Below, in pieces: positions 11,441-23,133 of a stretch of DNA of 64,000 nucleotides. A program made the translations under genes and the position numbers. Every line of letters starts with the position of its first letter. The stretch's first letter is position 1. A model generated the notes under the pieces. The model saw nothing but the letters and a program-made list of their open reading frames with translations. It was not told the DNA's origin and searched no databases. The stretch comes from Macrolepiota albuminosa (Eukaryota > Basidiomycota > Agaricomycetes > Agaricales > Agaricaceae), in the NCBI GenBank assembly GCA_027475525.1, contig JAMWFC010000079.1, forward strand, positions 409,530-473,529, in the 5' to 3' direction.

Positions 11441-12280
11441 ATCAACTGAAGACGTGATACGTGTCTCTTGTCATCTCGCCTGGTTTTCAACACCTGCAAA
11501 TAAAATATTCATTTTGCCGCATTCAATTAGCTTTATTGTCTTTGCGGCCTTGTTCAAACAACTTTGCATCAATCTTTCTTCGAACAGGCATTGTGAACCC
11601 TTTTTTCATGCTCCTCTGCTCTTTAGAGTCATCCGTTAAGGGTACACTCGTCAGTATTGGTCGCGGCTGAAACGGAAATTGAAGTACATACAAGACGGTC
11701 ATCTTTGAGCCCTTTAGAGTTACGCCTTTGTGCTCTTCCTCTGATTGAGTATAACAGAGTTCAATCGCCCAAAGGATCATCGTAATACAATAATAACGTT
11801 CACTGGGTTCTATCTCTCCATCTGCACAGAAGTACAACTCAGGAGACCATTGGACCATGTGTGAGGAAAGCTATCTTCCTAGGAGACCATTGGACCATGT
11901 GTGAGGAAAGCTATCTTCCTAGAAACCATGCGATCGTTACCGTTCCGAGGTGAGTCTTACCATGTTACCCGTCTCCTAGTACTCATTTCACATCAAATGA
12001 GTCACTGAATCTAAGTCGGGCTTGTGGTATGTATTCGAGCTCATTACTCAACGTTAAGCAATGCGATGATTCAGTACTTAGATACCTCACAACGAACAAG
12101 TTCCGCGGCACTCGTGTCCTAGACATACAAACGTTCCTGTCGATTTGGAAAATTGTTTCTCGGGGTCCCACAAGCTATATACGTTTACTTTCCTACAAAG
12201 ATGCGTAGATACAAGACAGTCCAAAATTCCATATCTCTCCTGTAAGCAGGCAAGAGAAGTGTCTTATTACTTCTGCGCCA
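11441..12280. other. Unassigned region with a 40-bp tandem duplication
   Basis: Minus-strand open frames at 11523-11858 and 11983-12171 could be exons but match no family I know. Contains an exact 40-bp tandem duplication at 11841-11920. Confidence 0.4.
11841..11920. repeat. Exact 40-bp tandem duplication
   Basis: Two identical adjacent 40-bp units (11841-11880, 11881-11920) starting aggagaccat and ending tatcttcct. Confidence 0.97.
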
Positions 12281-12985
12281 CTAGGAAAAGGCAGCGATAG
12301 CGGGGCCGAACGCATTATCGATTTCGGTCTGGAGTTCCTGACCTGAAGCAACGATATCCGCCTGTTCAACGTCAATATTACTGCCAAGACTCAACGAAGG
12401 AAGGACTTACCGGGGCACAGGCAATGAACGCAGACGCCAAAGCGTCTGTGTCTTGACTCAGAGTGGTCAAGTCCTGTTGTACAAGGGCAGGAACCCCCCC
12501 GATAGGAATGGATTGGAAGGCAGCCTTGCGTGCGACAATTTCCGTCAAAGATTGTTGGATGTTGGGTAGCAGAGCTTGAAGGTCAGCGAGAATAGCCTGC
12601 GCATCACTTTCTCCGACTGGGCAGGCGGCACCCTTGAGCCAGATAACAGTGAGTATACGAGAAAGCGTAATTCAGGACAACTACCGACATTAACGTCATT
12701 TGTAGTAGCAACAATAACATCTTCGAGATTGAGGGATTCGGTGTGAATGTTCTACATCATAAACCATATTTCAGGATGATGTATCATATGAAGGGGAACC
12801 CATACCAGAGCCTGAGGGAGATTTAGGATTCCGCCATCGACGGGGAAGGCCTCGATCGCATTGAGAAGGGCGCTCAGGGCGGGCGCGATGTTAGCGTTGA
12901 TGTCGTTCTCGATCTGGGCGACGGTCGTCTGAGCGTACGAGGAAAGGGCAAGGGAAGCAAGGACGAGGAGATTCTTGAATTGCAT
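12281..12985 (-). CDS. HsbA-like secreted hydrophobic-surface-binding/cell-wall protein
   Basis: Four exons on the minus strand: 12985-12806, 12751-12685, 12616-12411 and 12361-12281, separated by GT-AG introns of 54, 68 and 49 nt. The spliced length is 534 nt (177 aa) and the frame is maintained. A signal peptide is obvious (MQFKNLLVLASLALSSYA, cleaved before Q). The mature part is a helical domain with the HsbA/galactomannoprotein look: TVAQIENDINANIAPALSAL, then QAILADLQALLPNIQQSL and a C-terminal AFIACAP...EIDNAFGPAIAAF. Family members bind hydrophobic surfaces, recruit lytic enzymes or sit in the cell wall. No enzymatic residues are expected. Stop TAG at 12281-12283. Gene looks intact. 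Confidence 0.85.
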
Positions 12986-14589
12986 ATCGAACGGATCTGA
13001 AGTTCGTAAGGATCCAACGCTTTTTTATAGGTGAAGGCCCGATCGTTTACAGATCCGTAACGGATGCTATTACTCACAGTTAGGGAAGTGCTTTCAGTAG
13101 CCACGGGATCGCTGCACAGCAACGGATTACAGCAGTTTTTCGGATCGTGGAGCTCACGAGTTCTATTTCAGCCGTCAAGTCGTCTTTTTTTTTGACAGGT
13201 GCACGTTGGGAGACAAGCAGATGAGAAGTCAGCTGTTATTGTTGTTTGACGATACACTTGTCTACGTACCTTTTAATTCGTGAATTTACTACGCCCACAT
13301 GTGTTCCTCTTGTGTCATTTTACACCGCGTCAATTTTCGCTTGCGGGCGTGAGAAGGAATGGATCGCCTCCAAGGGAACATAGCCATGGACAAGGACATA
13401 GTCTGAGAACTCCATTTGACAGCATTGTATGCATAATCGATTATACGCAGCTAGGCAGTTGCGGTACATCACAAGAACTTCGAAATTTCTCAGGGCGTAT
13501 CCAACACTTGGACATCCTTCCTTGATGGCGAGGGTCATGAGACCCTAGTGTGTGCTTCCTGTGAAAGTAACGAGAACCGGGATTTAACAAAAGGCATAAT
13601 TCGGCGCCCAGAACAAAAGGTGACTTAGAAGGGTCCAGATGGCGATCGGAAAGAAGAAGACCTTTCGTTTTAGTAATAGGTGAGAGATACCATTTCAATT
13701 TCATTTTGATGTGAAAAGAAGCCGGAGACACAAGATCTGGAGCCTGAAGCATCTCCTTCTAGATGACAGAGAACAAAGTCAATGTCGCAGAAAAAATAGA
13801 GGGAATTACTGGCTTTGAAAATATGGTCTGGCAATCTCGGGCTAAATCCGATTTGATTTGGATACCTTGGTTCTCCCGTCTTGATTGAGGGCAGCCGAAT
13901 TTCGAATCCTCAACGTTAGTTTGAGGGAAAATCTGTTTTCAAATTTCTACTTTGGACATTCATCTCGGACTTGTCTACTTCATATTAAATCTGCCAACAG
14001 ACACACCAGTAGATAGATCATCTGATCAAGACCTAGGACAAGGAATGATATAAATAACTGTGTCAAGTGCATGTTTTGCTCCGGCAAGCTTTGCATGTCG
14101 CTTCCTTCCTGCTAACTTCATCACAACAATTGCCAGATCATCACTCGCCATGTACGAAGCCGCATGAGGGACGGCGTCTTGTCATTGTCACTTTTTGGCC
14201 AGCTGCTGATACTTTCCGTCAGTTCTCAATTCACAACGAAGGTGTCTTCAAGCCCATGCCAGTAAGTACGCCAACGCGCTGTGCCTATGTAGTATATATC
14301 AATCACAACACTTGTCCCATCGATACTATTTCTATCGGTTATTACCTGACCATCATTACTCTTGGCGACTGCAGCGCTAAATATTGACGAGGACTTACCC
14401 TTTTCACCACACCTGCAATTCATCAGATTTACACCTAGCGTTTGTGCGGGATAATTCTTGTGTAGATTCTGAGAGGTGTGATGACGCTGTATGGATGTTG
14501 ATCATGAGCCAGGTCGAGGAAGGGATTTGTTTTCGTGTCGGCGGTAGTGAGGAGAACAGGTCATGGGACTTATCATGCGATTGCGAACA
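12986..14589. other. Unassigned, no recognised gene
   Basis: Upstream of the hsbA-like gene. A minus-strand open frame at 13441-13752 (103 codons) and plus frame at 14067-14387 have no family signature. AT-rich stretches around 13180 and 13900. Confidence 0.4.
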
Positions 14590-15118
14590 TCGCGGCAGCG
14601 TTGGTGGGAGAATCATCGTGGAATTTTTGTGTGGGAACCAAACGCACCTCGACAGGGTTGTCGGTCACATCTTGTGCTCCTACCAAGTCTTCTTTGTCCA
14701 AGGAACGACCATGGCATATTTCGGACAATCTCCACGTCTGGTCACATCTTGTGCTCCTACCAAGTCTTCTTTGTCCAAGGAACGACCATGGCATATTTCG
14801 GACAATCTCCACGTCTCCACCTATAGCCTCCAATGTAACAACGTTTTCCCGATGCATGAAGCGAAACTGTTGCACGAACTCGTTTACGCCAAAGAAAATC
14901 ACGACCCGTTTTCTCCAGCTTACTCACCAAGCTCAGGCACCCTTGCGTCTGAAGGGCGCGTGTCCAACCATGTTACTGTACGTTTCTGATTTCCGCCATT
15001 CAAAATGAGCATGCGCGCCCACATACAGGTCCCACCCTATATCCGCCCACTCGCCCGCAGACGTGAAAGACCCGAGCCATGTAGCCTTTGGTTTTGGAAG
15101 GAGATGAGAGATGTTCAA
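14573..15118 (-). CDS. Possible spliced gene of unknown function, disturbed by a 77-bp duplication
   Basis: Minus-strand reading gives protein-like pieces: MNISHLLPKPKATWLGSFTS (15118 down), VTWLDTRPSDARVPEL followed by a consensus gtgagt donor (about 14930), then FRFMHRENVVTLEAIGG and VEIVRNMPWSFLGQ (about 14760-14870), and further on QDVTDNPVEVRLVPTQKFH. I do not recognise the family. The 77-bp exact duplication at 14663-14816 lies inside it and changes frame, so the last part cannot be read reliably. Could also be a relic. Confidence 0.3.
14663..14816. repeat. Exact 77-bp tandem duplication
   Basis: 14663-14739 and 14740-14816 are identical. Flanking bases differ on both sides, so the identity is exactly 77. 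See the finding on assembly artefacts. Confidence 0.97.
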
Positions 15119-16190
15119 CTTTGAACAATCAGTGCGTCCCGGGCGTTTGATGGCTTACTGAGCTGTGTGGATTGCCATTGCTTCCATGATCGCCGCAGTT
15201 ATCGAGAAGGCATGAGACGCTGATGGGAAAGTTACAGAACCCTCATGAGAGAGTAGTTGCGGAGTGCTTTGGTTGTTATCTACATATCCTTGTGAATTCT
15301 TATCAAGTTTAACGCCCGTTCATAGCAAACCTCTGCCTTTCAAGTGTCCTTACACTCCAAGATCAAAGGTCTGTTGCTTATTTCAGATGTCCCTTTCATG
15401 GTGTGCCGATCGACATCGATATGGATGTGAAGAATAGCGTCAGAGACAAGGAGGTCGTTGTCGTCTAGTGAAGACGAAATCTTCTATTATCACGTGATGT
15501 GTAATTGGGGGGTTGACGGCAGAAAAGACTCCGCGTAAAGGGTTTTCGAATCCCATCCAAGTGTGTTCCATCGAGAGCTCATCTGGTAACTACACCACTA
15601 TTCACACCTCTTCCTCATCGAGTACATGTTATGAAGTCCTGAGCATAATCAAGCGAATGTGACGTCTTTGACCTTCTCTGCCCAGACCTAGAAAAAGGTC
15701 GCCTCTTGCATGCCATGATGTAGCACTTCCTTCCGCGTTGGGCGGAGGATGCCTCTCCTTCTAATGGTTTGACCCAACTCCTTATGTTCGCAATCGATTG
15801 GCGGGAAAGTCCTGCTCACACTGAGTTCTCGAATACATTGAAACACAGCCAGATCGCCTGCTGGAAGGTCCTTAAACTTCCAAGAAGCCAGAGTGTAGGA
15901 CGAAATAAGCGTGGACTGATGAAAGCAATCTTGAGGAATGTGCCCAGAGACAGCCAGAAACTACTGACCATCTTGAAGGAAGCGTCCGCGCATGCGTATT
16001 CCTTATACCCTGTCCAGTATCTCACCGGAGAAATTGTTGTTGCTTCTCGTTGTCGAAGCCACAACAATACCGTCGTGCCAATGTATGATTCATTTTTTGT
16101 CGCTTTTCTTACCAGAAAAATAGCTTTAGCGCTCTTTTCTCAGCCAGGAAACTGATCGACGTACTGCCTTGTCCGTTAGGGTTAGCAATG
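15119..16190. other. Unassigned
   Basis: No recognised gene. An open frame at 15769-16155 (+, 128 codons) shows no family signature and overlaps a similar-sized antisense frame. Confidence 0.4.
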
Positions 16191-16886
16191 CGACCTCTTG
16201 CGACTTGAGAAAGTGGTAGAGTTCTCTGCTGTGGAAGAATGCGCTGCGTGCCCAGCCGAGGTGAGGTTTAGTAACCAACGTTTATTCACATCCTGAGCAA
16301 CTAATCATCAGATAGCGTACATAAAAACAATGATATTGGGTCATGATACTTTGGAACGGGCGAAGGGATTTCTGAACGAAAAGCGGCAAGTGTATAGATG
16401 ACGAAGGCGGAATGTCGAATACCGGAATGTCGAATACGTCAAGAGCGTGGTCTATGTCTCGAGAGACACGAAGTCGACGGGAATCGTTTTCAGAGTAAAA
16501 CGAAACGCAGGAAAAGTAGAAGCGTGGTCTTACTGCTGGTTGGAAGCAAAGGTTCTCAGGGATATGAGTCAGAGTAGGGTAGCGCCACTGCTGATGTGCG
16601 GAGATGAGAGGGAGTCGGCTCTCGTCGATTCACGAATATGGATGCTCGCCGATTTCAGGGCAAAAGGTGAGTGGGCGATTTCTTTTTTTTTTCCCACTTC
16701 CTTCGGCTTGCTGACTGATGGAGCCGAGGTACAATTTGCCTTTAATGAGGTATCAATATGCTTTCTCTCTAAAATAAGGATGGCGTGATCCCGCGTCTCC
16801 GGGAAGTTGGCGCAACTATTCTACCGACCAAACGATATCTGGACATGGGATGTCAATCTAGTGCGTGCTCTGGTGAGTGTCACACT
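16191..16886 (+). repeat. Diverged dispersed repeat / gene-family relic, copy 1
   Basis: Aligns with 42733-43565 at both ends. The left block reads LLRLEKVVEFSAVE in the plus frame; the right block reads DGVIPRLREVGAT followed by TKRYLD. Differences from copy 2 include many third-position changes, which suggests an ancestral coding sequence. A perfect 15-bp tandem repeat (cggaatgtcgaatac) sits at about 16408-16437, and a poly-T run at 16682-16691. Function unknown; could be a host gene family or a non-autonomous element. Confidence 0.6.
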
Positions 16887-18476
16887 GGTTTTTTCCCCCT
16901 GCTTTTTCCTTTTGCGTTGGGACTCAAAACTTGATCCATGACGATGGATTCCGAGCCTGCGCGCTTATTTTGGTGAGGAGTAAGCTTTTACCGATCTTGT
17001 GATGTCATGGGTCGATCTCTAAAATCTTTGATTTCCCGCGAGCTATCAGCCATTTGAATTTCATTTCTCATTTATACTTTGCCACGTCCCAGTCTACCGA
17101 AACACGTTGCAAACGGCGATCTCGTTGTGCGGACATATCTTTCTAATAGAACAAGCTGGAAAAAATCGTTGCTTCTTTTCAACAATCGGACAAGTCCGAC
17201 GAGGAGAATACTTAAAGGTGTGGACATGGGCGGCTATATTCCCCAACTCACAAAGCGCACTTGAAATATGTTCTCTCTTCGTCGTCTCCTCCCTGTGGCG
17301 AGCAATGCGCGTGTCCTTGAGTGGATTCGCCAAATGATTTCGACAAATGGAGGTAAGAGAGACGAGAGAAAGGTAAGCGCCCCGATTTACGCTTCGTATC
17401 TTGTTTTTGAATGTCGATGTTCTATATCGTGTCAGGCCAATGATGATAGTAATTGGAATACTCTTAAGAGGGAGGCACACAGCGTCGTGAAGCAAGTGAA
17501 TCAGAAGGTAACTTCACTTGTTCCATTTGCTGAGCTCGATTGCTTATTCTGAAGAGATGAGCACCCAAGACGACTTCCTGTTGTATATACCGTAGTTTGT
17601 AAATCAAATCTGCAATTGTACAATACCTGATTTGCTGCCTTCCATGGTCTACTAGTGTGCCATAATTTGTACCAGGCTGCAGATGGACCGTGTATTTTGC
17701 TATGTGTATTACATTTCTATTCATTTTTATAGAGATGCCGCCCCTTAGTCGAGCTCTATTCAAGCATGACATACACATTGACGGAGATGGTCTCTCTGTC
17801 ATGCAATCCTACCCCTCAGACCCGACTGCGATGATCGAGGAACTCGACTCGTTCGAGCACAATTTCTGCAGGACCAATACGAACATATCATCGGCAACGC
17901 TGCGACACGTTCTACATACCCCACCCGCCCAACGCGTTCATCCTCTTGCGGTCCCTCATTTGTTTGTGAGCAGCAGGTCCCGATAAATGTCGAAAGGAAC
18001 CATAACAATTGATCAAAGATCGGAAGTGCGTCTCTTCTAGTCATGCCCCTGCTAAGTGGTATATTATCGCATTGACGCAAAAAAATATTAGTTTGGGGCA
18101 CCAAACGGATTTATACCACGGAAGTTGAGCGATCACTGCACTCATTCCTCATGGCGCTTCTGGACGTCGACCACCATCAAACCGTGCTCGGCAGCCGCCA
18201 TGTCTATCAATTCAACACTACCACTATATAATGCTTCTCGTTAGTATCGACCCTTATTTTCACCCATCTACTCACCAATTGATCACGGTTCTCAGCAAGC
18301 ATCAGCCGCTTCTGGGAAGCATTGAATATTCCGGCTCTTAGTGAGATCCTTTATGCTTCCTCAGGTTTGTCCAAGTACCCTAATTTACAGTCCTACATGC
18401 TACCAACAAGTGCTACGTGCTACAAAGGGAACCTTATCCTGCGTACTGGTGATCCTCGGAGCGTTTTTTTTCTGCC
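16887..18476. other. Unassigned, exon-like frames only
   Basis: Plus-strand frames at 17268-17552 and 17690-17986 (the latter with ALFKHDIHIDGDGLSVMQ) look protein-like but match nothing I recognise. The stretch 18099-18140 (aaacggatttatacca) resembles 44850-44885. Confidence 0.35.
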
Positions 18477-18990
18477 TTATTTGGAGGTCTCGCATCCCGC
18501 TCCATACACAAACAATCCGTGGTGAAATGGACAAGTGATGTGAACCGTCTCAAACAGCTGGCCGTTGTAGAAGGGAGTTAGTCCAACTGAGGGAATGTCC
18601 TCAGTGGTCGATCGTTTCCAGAGGTTGGGGTACGAGTGAGCGTGAACAGAAGAAGGGAAGTTCAATGAAGTAGTCCTCTGTTAGACGCGAAAGTCAAGGT
18701 GGGGGAAGAGAACATGTATGCGAAGGACTCGGAGGGAGTATCAATAAGAAGGATGAGAAACGGAGAGAATGAAAGACTGCCGACTGGCCGATAGGTTCCA
18801 AGTAGCAAGTCGAGACTCAGTGTAGGCTCCGAAGACAATGTCAATCGTGAAGCCGTCTGGCCCGAGATAGCGAAGATCAGTCCGAATGATGCCGTTCAGC
18901 TGAACTGCCAAAAATGACGGCAAGAGAATGAAGCAGACCTAGACGAAACTCAAGCAAGCCATAAACGGTGGGGTGTAGAAACCTGTCCTT
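18477..18990 (-). CDS. Possible secreted or membrane protein gene, unknown family
   Basis: Minus-strand pieces: a hydrophobic start around 18950 (MACLSF, then an in-frame TAG unless a 40-nt intron is removed), QLNGIIRTDLRYLGPDGFT and IDIVFGAYTESRLATWN (about 18790-18905), then SSVHAHSYPNLWKRSTTED and IPSVGLTPFYNGQLFETVH (about 18540-18655). The pieces look like real protein, but I could not connect them in one frame or name the family. It may be a pseudogene. Confidence 0.3.
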
Positions 18991-19810
18991 TCTATTGTCA
19001 AAGCTCTCTTTTTATACCGATCCTACATCTCCTCCAGATCGCCGATTCCTGCCCAATACGCGCACCATCGTTGATGGCTGCCTAAATTTACATTTTGACC
19101 GCCAGTTGGTCTCACAATCCCCAACCTTATTTTCTCTTTCCTTAATTGTCCAACCAATTTCCCGTTTTGTCTCATAGCTTTTATTGCCACCATTCCCCTG
19201 TATTCCTTTCTGTCGATTCCGTGTGTAACTCTTCCAGTTTGTGTTGATTCCATTTCATTCGTCCGTTCCTCCTACCAACACGCTTCCGTCTGTAGAATTC
19301 GGTCTCCTACCACGCCGTTTCTTACAGAAAACAAGCACGCGGATGGAAAATAGATCAGGGTAGATCCACTCGTAATAGATTAGGTGCTGAGATTACCTCC
19401 TTGTTCACCCTGTGAAGCTTTTGTGCAGCAATCTCGCAACACTTGCCCCTACCTGCAACCTCTGAATTGAATCATTTTGCGATCAAATGTGGTAGTACGT
19501 GCCATATCCTCCACTCATGCAGGCTCTTCCTAAGGTAGGTGAGACATTGAGTGTGAATACACATTTGGATATCACTGATTAAGTTTATAGCTCGTGAAAG
19601 TCAAATTGTATATTGCAAAGTCATAAAGGAATGTGACTATAGAACATTAGCTGTATTAATTAATCATAGCCTATCGACATATGACTCGGATGCATGAAGA
19701 ATGAGTAAAGAAAGAACGGATCGGCATGTGTAAGGGTAATGCAGATATGGTACAAATGCTAGATAGAAAGTAGATGCAACAATGTAAATTCATTAATAAG
19801 TCGATTCGAT
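18991..19810. other. Intergenic, nothing recognised
   Basis: No gene seen. Low-complexity T/C-rich start (19000-19300), then AT-rich sequence. Confidence 0.5.
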
Positions 19811-19890
19811 TTAAAGCATGAGGGTATAATTTAGATCAAAATCTTTGTCGCGCTTGGTCTTAGCGAGGCCTTTCTGCATCTCAAGCAACA

Positions 19891-21135
19891 TCAAGTGCGG
19901 TAACTTCGCCATTTCCTCAGATTCTTTAGAATGGCACCTGAGCAATGAGTGAACTTCTCAAGCGAAGATGATTCCATGTCGAAAGAAGCGACCCGGAAGC
20001 GGCTCTGTTCCTCCTGGTCTAGTTTCTTTCGTTCAAGCCTGATAGGTTATGCGAGTTATGATACATCAAGTGACAACAAGGAGAGCAGGACGTACATGCA
20101 CATGCGACAGATGAAGTTGTTATGATGCTCCTTGAAGATAACGTTCAAGTGATCGTTGGTTAGAGTGTACGACTGCGCGTTCTTCATCTCTGTAAGAGCA
20201 ACCCTTGTCCCATCAGGGAGCTCGATCCATTGATATAGGGCCGCCTTCACCATGGACGAGTCACTATGGCAGCGCTTGAGAACAGGTAAAGGAGTAGGAT
20301 CTGCATCAGAAGATGAAGCAATCGGTTCTAGATGCACCGGCATCAAACTATCATCAGCAACTAAAGTCTTTGATAGCAACCAAGGTGACGCAGAACGCGA
20401 ACTTGACAAGGACACTGGCTCTTCCTCTGTCTTTACTTGGATCAAGGAGGATGTTGAGGATGAAGCCGAGGACGACATTGAAGGACGTGAAAATGGTACA
20501 GGCTGCAGGGAAATGTGACGCGAAGATGGGCAGGATCGCCTGGGTGCAGCTCTGGAAGGTCGAGCCTGAGACAGCGCACCACAGGACCTCAAATGGTGTG
20601 CATTGCGGGCAGGTGGAACAAGTTGAGCACCTAGCTTCTCGGCCATCAACACCTTGACTTTGCCCCATGCAAAATCCCGCTCCCTCTGATAAGCAATAGA
20701 CTGTGCATGCAGCTTCTCTGCACGCAGTTGCTTGCCAACGAGGGCTCGAGAACATGAGACACGAAGACCATTGAGCTCAGAGTGAAGACGGTCTTCTATG
20801 GTTTGAAGAGCCTTTTTGATAGACTTGACAGGAAATGTTGGTGAAGGTGGACTGTCTGTAGACGAGGAACTATCGAGAGAAGAAGAAGAGATGTTTCTAT
20901 GAGGAAACATAGCAGGAGGCAAGGGCTGCTGAAAGGCACAATGAGTAGACATGACTGGATCAGACCTTTGGGATAACCTTGTTGTTCTAGATGCACCATG
21001 TAAAGGTACCTGATTAGCAGAGAGGATGCCTGTCTGAGCCTTGTATTGGTAAAACGTTAGTAATGTACCATGACCGACAATGCATAGACGCACAGGCAGT
21101 AAATGCTTGGATACGCGGTTGAATTGTGAGTTCAT
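19891..21135 (-). CDS. Ser-rich protein of unknown function, degenerate C-terminal Cys/His motif
   Basis: Exon 1 (21135-20096) encodes 346 codons. A 57-nt GT-AG intron at 20039-20095 joins it to exon 2, which ends with TGA at 19891 (395 aa). The protein is dominated by Ser/Pro-rich, probably disordered segments (SSSSLDSSSSTDSPPSP; SMSSSASSSTSSL), with a Lys/Arg helical part (about residues 105-170) and a C-terminal block WIELPDGTRVALTEMKN, then ICRMCMLERKK and THCS. The Cys/His spacing hints at a zinc-binding tail. An alternative start is Met62 at 20952. No signal peptide. In another frame of exon 2 a second plausible C-terminus continues to 19811 (see finding). Function unknown. Confidence 0.6.
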
Positions 21136-23133
21136 ACGTGCAGGGTAGATTATACAAGGGATCTAGTAAAAATAATAACTGGCTGTGCGATCCGTGAATA
21201 GGCTGTCTTATTTCCTGGACCAGCAGGCATTGGAGAATGAAAGAGGGAGGACTGAAGTGCAATTACGATGTCAGTGGGTGGACCCACAGCGGCCATTTAG
21301 TATACAAGCCATGGACAATTAGAACGCCAAACCCATGAGATGCATCCACCAGAGACAATAGGCATCTCGATCACTACTGATGCAGAACAAAAAGCAAACA
21401 TCAACTTCTACTCGGCTACTATAAGGACATGCTTTGAAGCTTCTTGGTTATGCCATAAATGACGCCCAGAGTTGTGAAAGTGGGAATAAGCTTTTTGTCG
21501 GTCTTTGTTCAAAGTAGCAGTTTGAGTCGGATGGAAGCCATATCTGGCAAATTATGGCATGACATTACAAAGTGTAAGCGTGCTAAGCACAAAAGAGCTT
21601 CAGAATAATAGGAGAGCAAAACATGCATATAATGGTGCGCCAAAGACAGGAGGCTACATCACTGTACATGGCGAGTTCAAAAGTTCTTGGCGGTAGCGAG
21701 CACGATTGTTGCTGCAAGTGTGCAACGATTAGACGCAAGTAAGTTCAATGTCGAGCATGGTAGGCACAGAAGTTTTACAAGCGAAATACTGAAGCCAAGG
21801 ATTCAATGTTCGATATTCAATCTTCAGTGATGTCAATGGGTATGAGTGGGGATGAGCACTCATGGGCATACAACCAAACAGAGATTGAGTCTCCGACAAT
21901 TTATCTTTTTTGCGTTACCGTAACGACCACCTGCTTGTCACGTCTCGCGTTTGGTATCCATTTCTTGTTGAATTCCCGCTACGTGTCGTTCCGGATCTCG
22001 CTCTCTATCAGCTCGCTCACAAATTCTGCTCCTTCGTCCATCTCTATGAGGCTTTCTGCTTCCTCAGTAACGATGCATCGCAAGGCTTCCACCTAAACTG
22101 CTATTGGAACGGCATCAAATTCAAACATCCATGTGTGCTGGGCGGAACTTTCTGTCTGGTTTCCAGGGCCTCCCATATGCTGCCTGTATAGCCCTAGAGA
22201 AAACACTTTGCTGCAGAAAAATGAAGTGGAAGTACTAGTGTGAGTTGTCGAGACTTCTACATACCTGACCGGACATGTGCTTCTAATTCTGTTGTCCATG
22301 TTCTCCCTTGTGTAAATTCGTTCATTTCTTGTAACGTCTGGCTGTTTTGGATCATTAATATTATTTTCACGGCTTTTGTCCTCAACCCGGTTTGATGTTG
22401 TGTTTTCTGTTTGGAGAAACTATGACTACGATAGGCAAGATTGTAAAATCAGCGGTATCAGTGTGATGGTATCGATTGAGACCATGCCGTAACGCTTCTA
22501 CTTATCGACGAGGTGGACAATGTCGATGATCTTGGATCCCACCTTCATTTCTGCTGAGACTCTCATTGAGATCTACACGTGCTTGTGTTCTTGCTGAGAA
22601 AGTTGGTCACATCTTAGCAACAATATCCATAGAGCATGGATGTTCACATTGTGTTTGGCGTGTCTGTCACGGGAAAAAATAGTTTACATGCAAGAAGTGG
22701 AGGTAATATAGACTTATCTGGAGCCGAGATCAGCTAAATAATGTGATTCAACCACCATCCAGCTAGTGTCAATACACGAGCATTGCGCATATATAGTCCT
22801 CTTTTCTTTTCTCATAAATGGTGTCGTTAGTCAAGATCTACTTTCAGAATGAACTCTTGTACCATGAAATGCAACATCACCAGAGAAGCGAATACTTGAC
22901 AAGGCCATATCCATAATGCCCACATCTAGATAGCGAAGAGGTTTGTCTGATGGGACCGGAGAAGACGTTGTGTTCAAGCGTTAGACTCTGTGATCCGTGC
23001 ATTAGCCATGAGTCGGCATCTTCGCGGCAGTGGCAGTGCACGAAAGTTTCCGTTCTCCTGCCGTCATGGTCAACTTATAAAAGACTCACTATACACGCTG
23101 TTCCCATCTTGCATCAACCTCAATGTCCTCAGA
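21136..23133. other. Long gap with no firm gene
   Basis: A plus-strand frame at 21910-22191 (LVTSRVWYPFLVEFPLR, SNDASQGFHLNCYWNG) looks protein-like but is unrecognised. The last 200 bp should hold the promoter of the HD-domain gene. Confidence 0.4.

Noticed and set aside
20252..20657. Plus-strand open frames over the Ser-rich gene
   Set aside because: Antisense shadows of a Ser/Pro-rich coding region.
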